Source: Protopterus annectens
Taxonomy: Eukaryota > Chordata > Ceratodontiformes > Protopteridae
Length of the DNA: 64,000 nt
Reading direction: 5' to 3'
Assembly (NCBI RefSeq): GCF_019279795.1
Contig: NC_056737.1
Location: 41,269,472 to 41,333,471 of the forward strand
Within the stretch, counting starts at the first letter, position 1; every line of letters starts with the position of its first letter. Shown one piece after another: positions 54,601 through 64,000 of this stretch. The notes beneath the pieces are model-generated. The model searched no databases, was not told the origin of the DNA, and was given only the letters and a program-made list of their open reading frames with translations. A program made the position numbers and the translations under genes.

Positions 54601-55860
54601 TTTGAATGTTACCTTTATGTAGTTGTGCCAGGGGTTTTAGAAAGGGAAATGTAGTAAATTATGACTCACTAGAGTACTAATTAAAAAAGAATGGAATATG
54701 GTATAAGGGAGTACACTACTGGGGATTCCTATGAAGCAAGGGCAGAAAAGTTAAGTCAAAAGATGGTGCCTTTCTACATCAGTTTTTTGATTCAATATGT
54801 AACTTACAATCATAAGTACAAATGGTACTTACAGTTATACACACTACTGAGGGATGACCATGGGACAGACAGAAACAGAGTGTAGTCAGGCAGAGGTTTT
54901 TAGTATTTAAAGATGATGCCGCAGCTCAGGGGAGGAATAAGTAAACTCTCAGGAGGAAGAGTGAGGGAATAGACAGGATTGACAGGGCCGGGAAGCTTAC
55001 AATACGATTATGTTAGGAGACAGAGAGAAGGGGGGCTAAAAGCCAGGGCATGGAGAAAGCTGTGAGAAAACAGGTTTGACAGGGCTAGGAAACTTACACT
55101 AAAATTATGTTAGGAGAACAAGAAAGGGGGGGGGGACTATGGACCAGGACTTGGAGAAAGCTACGAGAAGAGAAAAACAATCAACCAGCTAGCCCAGGTC
55201 AGTACCTAAAGGTGTCTGTTTATCTGTGTGAATTCAAAAGCAGATTTAGTAGCGCATCAGGGAAGTAGAATATAAAATAAATGTAAAGCTTTGGGAAACT
55301 GTATATATTTGTTACAATAAACGGGAGAATAAAATATAAGAATATAAAAGAAATGTGATATACAAGATAAATAAAATATAAGAATATAAAATAAATGCAA
55401 AGCTTTGTAAAATGTATATATTTGTTACACTAAATGGGAGGAAAAAAGGGGGGTCCAGTAGTGTGCACAGCAGAAGAATCAGTAGGGGTATCACGGAGAG
55501 AAGATTATAATAGACCTACACTGCTCACAGTCTCTCGATAAAAGTTGAACTTGCAGTGTCTTTTACTGGTTTGTACGGGGTTCCTCTCTCCGTGTTCTTG
55601 TATGCAGGCAGTTGCTTCAGGTTTTTTTTTTTGTTGTTGGTCCTTTGAATGTGTTTAAGGGAACTGCTCACAGTCTGTTGATAAAAGTTCTTTTACTGGT
55701 TTGTACAGGGTTCCGGTCTCCGTGTTCTTGTATGCAGGTAGTTGCTTCAGGTTTTTTTTTTTTGATTGGCTTTTGAAGGTTAACAGGAATGTGAGTGTTT
55801 AGCCTATGGCAGTAGCCCTCACTGCATTCCAGGGTCATAGGAGATGATGAACCTCACACC
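54601..55860. repeat. Three successive tandem duplications
   Basis: There is no gene. A unit of about 108 bp (GACAGGGCCGGGAAGCTTAC ... GGAGAAAGCTGTGAGA) is doubled at 54970-55165. A unit of about 115 bp (AATGTAAAGCTTTGGGAAAC ... TTTGTTACAATAAA) is doubled at 55270-55440. A unit of about 150 bp (CTGCTCACAGTCTCTCGATA ... GTTGCTTCAGGTTTTTTT) is doubled at 55519-55795. The copies within each pair differ modestly. Confidence 0.75.
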
Positions 55861-56795
55861 CTTCTCCCTACAAGCTACACGATTGTCAGCTGCACTGGAA
55901 TGTCATCAGTGACATCTGTCTACACCTCAGTACCAAGTTAGGAATATCACCATGAGTACATGGGGTCCTTGGCAGTGCACCATGGGCACATGGGGTCCTT
56001 GGTAGTGTCTGTGACCTACATGTTCCACCTTGAAGCAGGGACTAAAGAGTCTGTTAGGCAAGAGAGTTTGACTGTGAGTAGAAGACCTCCATGGTACAGT
56101 GAAAGAGTGGGCTGCCACATGCCAGGTGTGTGCAGCCTGTGAAAGTTGTATCACCAAGCCGTCCCATCAGGTAGAGCACATTTAACTGGTGGGATTTGAT
56201 GGATGGAAAAATGTGCAGTGACTGGATAAAGCCAGAGGAAGCTAGTGAATGTTTGTAGAATTTCTGACATGTCAATCAGTTGTCTAATCTGAGTGTAGGT
56301 TCAAATCACACTCTGTAGTAGGTAGTTCCCTCCAATTTTCAATAGGATAGCTGCAGTTAGCGGAAGTAGTTTTACCCGATAAAGTGAATGACTAGATGTC
56401 TTTGTGTCAAACCCATCGTAGCTTGTTGGGCATGTTTGGTAAGCAGAACTGGCATTGTAGGATGAACAAGATGTCAGGTTAAAGTGCCTAGTACCAATGC
56501 TCCTTAGATATCAGAAAAGATATTGATTCATAAAGACAGCAGGATGGTCACAGTGGAACATGAAATCTGCTAAAATGTATGCAATAACTCACCTGCCAAA
56601 TCAACTAGCTTTGAGACTGGAGAGTACTAGAGTATCGTGCCCATACCCATCTGTAAGAGAGTATCTACTGTAGTCATCTTTGAAAGCCTGTGGCTGGAAT
56701 ATACCTCCAGAAAGGTTTACATCAAATCTGGTAAGGTAATAGCAAAAGTAAATATCAGTAATAGGAAAAAGACATAATGTGCATCTTGCAAATGT
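55861..56795. other. Unassigned stretch
   Basis: No gene or known repeat recognised. A small imperfect duplication ACATGGGGTCCTTGG-AGTG lies at 55958 and 55990. Confidence 0.4.
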
Positions 56796-57264
<469 letters not shown>

Positions 57265-57269
57265 TTTTA

Positions 57270-58735
57270 GTTATGCACTGCTACAGCCATCCCTCTCCAC
57301 AAAGGAGGAGCAACTACAGACCCTGGGAGCTATCGCCCCATTAGCCAGATGAGTCTGATATGCAAAGCTATAGACCGCATCATCATGGACCTAATAAACA
57401 AGGATAAAGGGAATCTCCAAACTCTGGATCTCACACAGTTTGGTTTTGTGAAGGGTAGATCATGCCTGCTCAACTTGGTCGACTTCTATGAGTCAGTCAC
57501 CAGAGCTGTGGATGAAAGCAAGTGTGGTTTATACAGCCTACCTCGATCTGGCCAAGGCCTTTGATACTATTCCCTACTCAGGAATCATAGAAAAACTCAC
57601 AAAGCTAGGCATCAACCCCTATATCACTAGGTGGGTTACAAACTGGCTCACAGATACAACTCACAGTGTGAAAGTAGCTGATTCCAAGTCAGACTGCCAA
57701 CCAGTCACGAGTGGAGTCCCACAGTGTTCGGTCCTGGGTCCTCTCCTGTTTGGTATCTACTTCTCTGAAGTCCAGGCCAACACAAAGGGACTCCGGCTGA
57801 CAAAGTTCACAGACGATTGCAAGTTGGGAGCTATTACTAGCTCCCCAAGTGATGTTGACATCCTACAGAATGGCCTCACTGAGACCAATGACTGGTGTCA
57901 GAATCATGGGCTTAAGGTCAATACCAAAAAATGTGTCATCATCCCCTTTGGGAAAAACCAGGTTCCTATGAATTACCACATTGATGGTAGTCCACTGAAC
58001 ACAGAAGACGTTATAAGAGATCTCGGAACACAGGATGACAGCAACCTCTCTTTTGATCATCACATTGCCACTGTGGTCAGAAAGTCCTTCTGTGTGGCAC
58101 ATCTCATTACTAAGGGTTTTGCATCCAGGAAGAAAGAGGTCATTGTCACCCTATACTCTTCCCTCATTAGGCCCATCATTGAGTACTATGCCCCATTTGG
58201 CTTGTACCTCACTAGACACCTGCAACAACTGTAGAGGCCGCAAAATACCTCACAAAAATGATCCTAGGCCTTAAGCACTTGTCTTAATATGGACAGACTC
58301 AAAAAACTCCCAACTATTCTCTATCTCATATCGACTACATAGAGGTGATCTCAGCTTGACTTACAAAGCCATGTCTGACCCAGGCCTGCTAGAAATGCTA
58401 CATCTAAAGAAATCGCAATCCCTCTGCACCACATGCTCCAGAGACCTCAACCTCATTACCACAATCAACAGAACATGCTGGAGGGACAGGTTCATAACCC
58501 AGAGACTGCCCATGCTCTGGAATGGACTTCCCATACATGTCAAGCAGAGCACCTCACTGACCCTCTTCAAGAGAAATCTTGATGAGTGAATGGGATATTC
58601 ACCCCAGGGATCACTCCAGTGGCTCTACTCGACAGTAACTAAGGTCGGGTGGCACAATGCCAGGGTAATCCTATGGCTAGGCTTGTAAAGGCCCCAGGGC
58701 CATTAGCGTAGTACACACCTATGAACCTATGTTTG
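57270..58735 (+). mobile_element. CR1-like LINE, copy 4 (5'-truncated)
   Basis: This plus-strand copy starts inside RT (PLHKGGATTDPGSYRPIS) and runs through motif A (YLDLAKAFDTIPYSG), motif B (TSGVPQCSVLGPLLFGIYF, with Cys for Gly), motif C (KFTDDCKLGAITSS, with Thr for the usual Ala) and thumb/C-terminus RDRFITQRLPMLWNGLP to the 3' tail (AGGGCCATTAGCG...CCTATGAACC). A frameshift near 57500-57560 separates two overlapping open stretches, and stops follow near 58232. It is the best preserved RT of the family in this window. Confidence 0.9.
57349..58234 (+). pseudogene. CR1 copy 4 reverse transcriptase
   Basis: The open stretch 57349-57564 carries NLQTLDLTQFGFVKGRSCLL (RT block 3). The overlapping stretch 57488-58234 carries motif A to the thumb, NDWCQNHGLKVNTKKCVIIP and RPIIEYYAPFGLYLT (C-terminal Y-x-x-x-V/F-W-x-P-x-x equivalent). 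One frameshift and the altered motif B and C residues make it inactive. It would be the polymerase for target-primed reverse transcription. Confidence 0.85.
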
Positions 58736-58861
58736 TCAGGCTTCATGAATGCCAGTAGATCATAAGCTTTACAGTCAGGCCTATGAGCTGTGCCCTTCTT
58801 TGGTGAGATGGTCACATTCATTCAGTCTGCTGTAGACTGTTCTGCTCCTCTTTTGTTTTCC

Positions 58862-61200
58862 CCAAGGAATTACTCATAAATATTCATATTCCATAGAGAG
58901 ATGAGCATACTAATAGCCTTTTGATGATGCATGTCTACCCTTTGTTACAGATGAGGATAAGAGATGCTTTGGGTCTTCCTCCTGTGGAATTGTTCATGCA
59001 GGATACATAATTACATCCTGGGAGTACTCAGATTCAAATTCATCTGCTGTAGAGAAGTTGGATGCCCTATGTAAAACCAAGTCTGGGGTGACATTGTGAT
59101 TATTACCCTAAAGTAGAGTCCTTTCTTTTCTATTTGATCTGGCATATGTTCTACCTTGCTATCTGATAAGCAGTCCAAGACTTTGAAAGAGTTAGCAAAG
59201 AGGGTATTTTCCTTTGTCACCTTGTGAGTGTGGACCCTTAATTATCTGACTCACAAATCTTAGTTACAGACCAGACAAAGACTGGCAAATCTTTGTGTAG
59301 CTTGGATCATGCAAGCTGTGAAAAATTATCCCCTCCATGGCTTTGACAATTGGCTTTCACACTGTCTACTGAAACTTTGTGCTGATGCGCAAAATAGGGC
59401 AGCAGCCACAATAATGTATTTGTGCTGAAGAATTAGCATCAGCCTTCTCTAATTTAAGGATAAGCTTATGAATACAATTGAAGACGATCCTTGTGCAGTG
59501 ATATCCTTTTTAAACAGGCCTCCCAAAATGTGGTTGTGGACCTTCACAAGAGGAAACAGGTACTGGCTATCACAGGGAGTCTTCACAGCATCCATGCCTT
59601 CCTTTTATAGACCATTCAAATTCTCTGACAAGGTACCCCAATGAATAGGAGGACTTCACCAGTATCAGGCAGTGTTAGCCTCACTGACTGTTGGCTAATA
59701 ATTACTCAACTGCAACCAGTATTGTCCTGACTAGCCCACTGGAACACTTGTAGAAAGCCATTTTGTTAGCTTACTGAAACTCAGAGATGGATTGGTGGGT
59801 TGTAGACATTGTCATAGATGGCCCATTCTTAAAAGTGAGCTCACCTCCATAAAGGGTTGCATTCCTGGACCACACAGTTTTGGCAGAGCTCTTAGAATAG
59901 CCAAAGACTGTGCTGTAGAAAAGGTGCATATAGCTTGCTCCTTCTTGGGTGCAAAATCAAGGGTTTTATTTCCATCTTTCCCTTTCTTTGGAGGTGATGG
60001 AAGACTTTTATCTCATCATGGACCTCAGCAGCTTCCCTCCTTTACATTCAATTCTAGATGGTTACTATCCAACGGGCTGCATGTTTGCTACGGCAAGGTG
60101 CTTGGATAGAATCACTTGACTTAGTGTATACCTTTTTGTATAATACTGCCAGGATCCACACAGGAAGTGTGTTCAGTTTACTGTGGATGAGCTTCACTTT
60201 CAGTAAAAGATGTTGCTATTTGCTCTGTCCTTTGTACTCACTGTATTTAACAAGATGATAGCTGTTGTGGCAAATGTCTTGCTGGAGAAGTAACCTTTTG
60301 CAATGTGTTACCCAGACAGCTGGCTCCCAATGTTCCATCATTGGGCTTTTTAGTAGCATCCTTGTCTTCAGGCTTTCATGGTTACATGCCCTGGAGCCTC
60401 CATCAGGTGTGAAAAGTGCTGTTTGGTTCTATTTCTGAGAATATCCATCATTTGGCGTAGTCGTACCTGCCCATGGAGGAAGACCTAGGAATTGAGTTTT
60501 AGTAGCCTAGGTGGGGGCACTGCAAGTATTCCAAGCTTGAACCTTCCAAAATCTCTTGTGCTTTGTATTAGCCATTGTTTTCATGATGTTTTCACACACC
60601 TGAGGATGGAAATTTTGCAGTAGACTCTAAGGTACAAGTTGCTACATAACTGTCTCTTCTTTTACTATCACACCCTTCATTACTGCATCCTGGACTTGAG
60701 GACAGTTTCCACTATAACCATACACCTTCTTTTCCTGAAGCAAAACATGTACCATATACTGACAACATGGAGAAGTAACCTGAGAGCCTCCATTTTTCAG
60801 GAGAAGTGGACCCCTCAGAAGTAGTGGCTTAGCTTAAGCCAGACAAAGCTACAGTTAATGGTTCTTTCCCTAAAACCTCTGGAGGAGGAACTGGGGAGAG
60901 CAGAGCCCTTCTTGCAATCAGTGCATGGTGTCATACATGAACAGACAAAAGGCCACATGCTTCTTGCACTCAGTGTATTTATGGTGTCATACATGAACAA
61001 AGGGCCACATGCTCTTAGTTGCAAATAGTGCATTTATGGTGTCATGCATGAATGAACAAAGGGCCACATGCTCATACCTCTTCTGTAGACATACAGGTAA
61101 AGGCATTACTCATAAATATTCACATTTCATGGGGAGATGAACATGCTAATAGCATTTTGATGATGCATGTATACCCTTTTTTTATAGATGATGACAATGG
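58862..61200 (+). mobile_element. Degraded DIRS/Ngaro-like relic between direct repeats (fossil)
   Basis: About 100 bp at 58862-58960 (ATTACTCATAAATATTCATA ... TGATGATGCATGT) recurs in the same orientation at 61101-61200, about 2.2 kb away. Between them, around 59930-60330, weak RT-like words appear. FNKMIAVVA-like codons match the DIRS FTKCMAVVAAHL segment, and IMDLSS and GCMFATAK-like words also appear. The element is heavily broken. Split direct repeats would suit a Ngaro-type member, but the family call is tentative. Confidence 0.4.
60919..61074. repeat. Tandem repeat, three 56-bp units
   Basis: ATGGTGTCATACATGAAC and GGGCCACATGCTC recur at 60925, 60981 and 61036. The array lies just before the right direct repeat of the degraded relic. 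Confidence 0.85.
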
Positions 61201-61479
61201 AATCCTGTCCATTTGTTGTCATCTGTCATCGAGGTATCCATTAACATACTCATCTCACAAGAGAATAATATATTTTCTCTCTTCTGTTCTTGAACAGAGC
61301 AAGCTGAACAGAGGCTTTCTCTTTCCTGTGGCAGGAAGATTCCTGTACACCTTTATGCTCTTCTTTCTAAATGCATTTATTTACAGTATGTTTGTGTGCC
61401 ATCCAGGCAATTCCCACAGTTCCCTCATCTGCCACATTTCTGATGTATACTAGTAATATGTGTGTAAGGTGATTTTTCA

Positions 61480-62586
61480 CAGAGACATCTTGCTAATAAT
61501 GCAAGATATGACCACAGTGCATGATTGAGCATCACAAAATGGCATTATTGTTGATTGTGTGTTCAGACTGTGGAAGGCCTGTTTCCATTGACTAGGGTCC
61601 TCTGCTGATATGTTGCAGTACATTCCAACACAATCACATGCAGACAGACAGAGCATGATATTGCTATTGTGGGCCCAGAATGACTGCAGCCAGCAGCAAA
61701 AGAGGTGGTGGGTGAAGAATCTGGAGGAACCAGCTGCAGGGGAAGCCCATACAAGAACTGAGGTGGGCATTGTACACTGCATCTCTGACACATAGGTGGC
61801 CAGAAGATAAACCAAAATTAAATCTGACACGTGTAGTACTAAACAAGGGCTATGTGATGGATTGCACTGACAGGCCACATTGTGCATCAGACATAACCTA
61901 ACACTTGTAACACGGCAGCGAAGGCAGGGCACAGTTGTCATCATTTACACAGGTGGAATGAGGCACAATGTAAGAGATTCATAATAGCTACATTGGTGGA
62001 AGTGGAGATGGACAAGACATGTGGAAGAAATTGTGTTACATGGCTGGGTGATTGGAGGTGCTGGATATTTTGCACAGTGAAGAGATGAAGTTTGCTGAGG
62101 GTGGCAGATATGCCAGGGAGGCATAGATGCAACAGATGCAGCAGTCTCTGGATGTGAATGTGACATGGTTGTGGATTTTCAGGTGGACTTGATGTAGTCC
62201 ATAAACAGTCTCTGCCACTGGAGTATCCATTTTGAGAAATGTTACTGCCAACAACTGCTGGCAAGTATGATGTGTAATGGCATGACCTTGCCTGCTTGGC
62301 CATGCAATGTGAATGACATGACAGCCATGTCAAGGGTGGCCCATCTACTGCAGTTTTTGCTGATAATGGCATTGTGCTGTCAGACTGCCAGGGATAGGCT
62401 GCTATTACTATTAGGTTCTCATGCTGCACTAGCATCAAGCATGACCTCCTTTAGCTGATCCAATGACTTTTGCATCTGTGAAGGCAGACAGACAAACACC
62501 CATGTGCACAATTAGTGATATGAGACACTTCCATACCTAAGAGATTTAACATCATTGCAGGAAACACAGAATGAGGACAAACATAT
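61480..62586 (-). mobile_element. Probable Harbinger-derived remnant, minus strand
   Basis: Read on the minus strand, TGTGTAAATGATGACAACTG and then GTTATGTCTGATGCACAATG (about 61890-61960) resemble TGTGCAAATGATAACTGTGC and TATTGTCTGATGCACAGG of the Harbinger element near 32315-32390. An intron-like end TTCACAG precedes codons MQKSLDQLKEVMLDASAA near 62450-62475, reminiscent of the coiled C-terminus of SANT accessory proteins. The evidence is limited and no transposase domain is visible. Confidence 0.35.
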
Positions 62587-62594
62587 GTTATGTT

Positions 62595-63193
62595 GGTTCC
62601 CTACCAGAAGCCTGAAACACTATAAGCCTGAAAATCAAAATCCTGAAACCAAAAGCCTGAAAATTCAGAATCCTGAAAACTCAAAATCCTGAAAGCCCAA
62701 AATCCTGAAACTCAAAATCCTGAAAACACAAAATAGACATACTGATGTCATTGTGGCTTTGCTATTGTTAGCCCTGTGGTGTTAGGTCATGCGTTGGTTT
62801 CAGGTAAGTGTGCTGTTGGTTTTATGTTAGGGTTAGGGGCGGTTTAAGTGAGTTAGGGTTAGGGCGCAGGTTAGGCATGTATGCAATAGTGACAGAAATT
62901 AGGGTTAGGGGCGGTTTAAGTGAGTTAGGGTTAGGGCGCAGGTCAGGTGAGTGTGCAATAGTGACGGACCTTAGGGTTAGGGTTAGGGTCAAGGTCAGTT
63001 GGTAGATATTAGTGTCTTTGTATTGGCATATTAGCATTATTTGTGTTTTCAGGATTTTGAGTTTCAGGATTTTGGGCTTTCAGGATTTTGAGTTTTCAGG
63101 ATTTTGAGTTTTCAGGATTCTGAATTTTCAGGCTTTTGGTTTCAGGATTTTGATTTTCAGGCTTATAGTGTTTCAGGCTTCTGATAGGGAACC
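62595..63193. mobile_element. Foldback element E with telomere-like core
   Basis: GTTATGTT is duplicated exactly on both sides (62587-62594 and 63194-63201). The ends GGTTCCCTACCAGAAGCCTG and CAGGCTTCTGATAGGGAACC are inverted. The arms of about 145 bp are tandem arrays of a 13-16-bp unit (AATCCTGAAAACTCAA and variants) on the left, with the reverse complement on the right. The centre has TTAGGG-rich 72-bp units starting at 62827, 62899 and 62971. It has no coding capacity and lacks the TATATTTAAGTAG core of elements A-D. Confidence 0.85.
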
Positions 63194-63201
63194 GTTATGT
63201 T

Positions 63202-64000
63202 ATATGTTGTTGAGCATGTATCCCAGAAGTGGCTATAGGAGAAATATGGTGGTGTTTACCATTTGAAATCTTATGCCATTGTTGCACCACAAGACCTTGG
63301 TAGTGACTGAAGATAATACCAAATGGGTGCTTTTCTGGAAAAGAGTTTTTTGTGACCAGTTAAGCCCCATATGCACACCTCCACCAGACATTAATGTCTA
63401 GTAACTGCTCCTGGATACCAGAAACTCTTCTGTGTCAGTGAATGTGGTCTATGATGACAACCCCCCCCCCCACCTGTGATCATCCTCTCCCATTCAGTGG
63501 CTTTGTTTTTTTTTTTTTTTTTTGTGGGCATGCAGTGCCATATCAGTGACTCAGTGGTAGGCTAGTTGTAGCCATCTACAGCATTGACATATTTGACAAG
63601 GTTCTGTCACACAAGCTCTTGGAGCCCTGTCAGGTCAGTGCTTAGAATGCACCTTCCATGTGTGTATACAGCCTACAGTAACACAGTAACACCTCAGTGA
63701 GTGCTGGGGAAAATTTTGCAAGCAGCTTTAGTGCCATTTACATACCTGTACATGGAGACATACACCAATGGTGATTTCCTGGGCACAAATGTATGTACCA
63801 TTAGTAGTACCAGTCCTGTAATGATGCAGCAGTAGTGGCTTCAGTGAGGGGCATGCCTACTGTACCTCATTTTCACATGCCATATCCTCACAGCAGTCCA
63901 GTTGGAACAGCCTAGGGGTAGGATGGTTCGGACTAGATAGACCTGTGCCCAAACAAGCAACACCACTTGTGTTCCACACACACAGACATATATACACACA
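63202..64000. other. Unassigned right end of window
   Basis: No domain recognised. There is a C-run at 63460-63471, a T-run at 63508-63524 and a short CA run at the end. It may continue the Harbinger-derived sequence left of element E, but I cannot show it. Confidence 0.35.

Noticed and set aside
62827-62990. True telomere or chromosome end
   Set aside because: TTAGGG runs are only 2-3 units long, embedded in a transposon with 8-bp duplications.
62822-63037. Short frames with repeated RVRGGLSELGLG peptides
   Set aside because: Translation of the 72-bp telomere-like units in foldback element E; not a protein gene.
62580-63210. CRISPR array suggested by regular short repeats with spacers
   Set aside because: The repeats are inverted between left and right halves and flanked by a target duplication, so this is a foldback transposon in a vertebrate-type genome.

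Overview
The window looks like intergenic DNA from a vertebrate with a large, repeat-loaded genome. I found no host protein-coding gene, no tRNA or rRNA gene and no CRISPR. Nearly everything recognisable is a transposable element, often nested two or three deep. The mix is CR1-like, L1-like, L2-like and RTE/RTE-X LINEs, a tRNA-headed SINE of a type common in fishes, Penelope-like elements, DIRS-type tyrosine-recombinase elements, PIF/Harbinger and hAT DNA transposons, and AT/GT microsatellites. This fits a lungfish-like or other large-genome aquatic vertebrate (salamander and basal fish are alternatives). The species call is an inference; the element identities rest on motifs read in the sequence.

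Layout: 1-655 holds a broken Harbinger transposase N-terminus and two inverted CR1 tails. 656-3330 is a minus-strand CR1-like LINE, with a tandem-repeat block upstream of its 5' side to 4520. 5274-7701 is a foldback element split by an RTE-X LINE. 7846-8284 is a second foldback element. 8290-13760 is a DIRS-1-like element. 14025-18488 is a hAT-type element stuffed with other repeats. 18626-28770 is one L1-like LINE interrupted by an almost whole Penelope-like element (18800-21948), a CR1 (24732-27675) and a SINE (27746-28091). 28771-29100 is a third foldback element. 30269-33360 is a Harbinger element with a SANT/Myb-like gene and a transposase end facing each other. 34085-38035 is L1 copy 2. 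38470-41790 is a minus-strand RTE LINE. 41794-42900 is a second Penelope relic. 44060-46190 is a degenerate tandem array, followed by a DIRS fragment and a small hAT-like MITE. 47393-51780 is L1 copy 3, interrupted by a solo LTR that itself carries a foldback element. 53095-54600 is an L2-like LINE. 54950-55795 holds three tandem duplications. 56796-57264 is a GT-rich microsatellite abutting CR1 copy 4 (to 58735). 58862-61200 is a degraded DIRS-like relic. 61480-64000 is probably Harbinger-derived and is interrupted by a fifth foldback element.

The most interesting material is a group of five foldback DNA elements. Two have perfect 8-bp target duplications. Four share a core of about 70-100 bp (TATATTTAAGTAG plus a G-rich/C-rich hairpin), yet each has different long inverted arms built from small hairpins or short tandem units. 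The next most interesting are hammerhead-ribozyme-like motifs in the two Penelope elements, whose stem shows compensatory changes, and a SINE whose 3' tail matches the RTE-X LINE tail in the same window.
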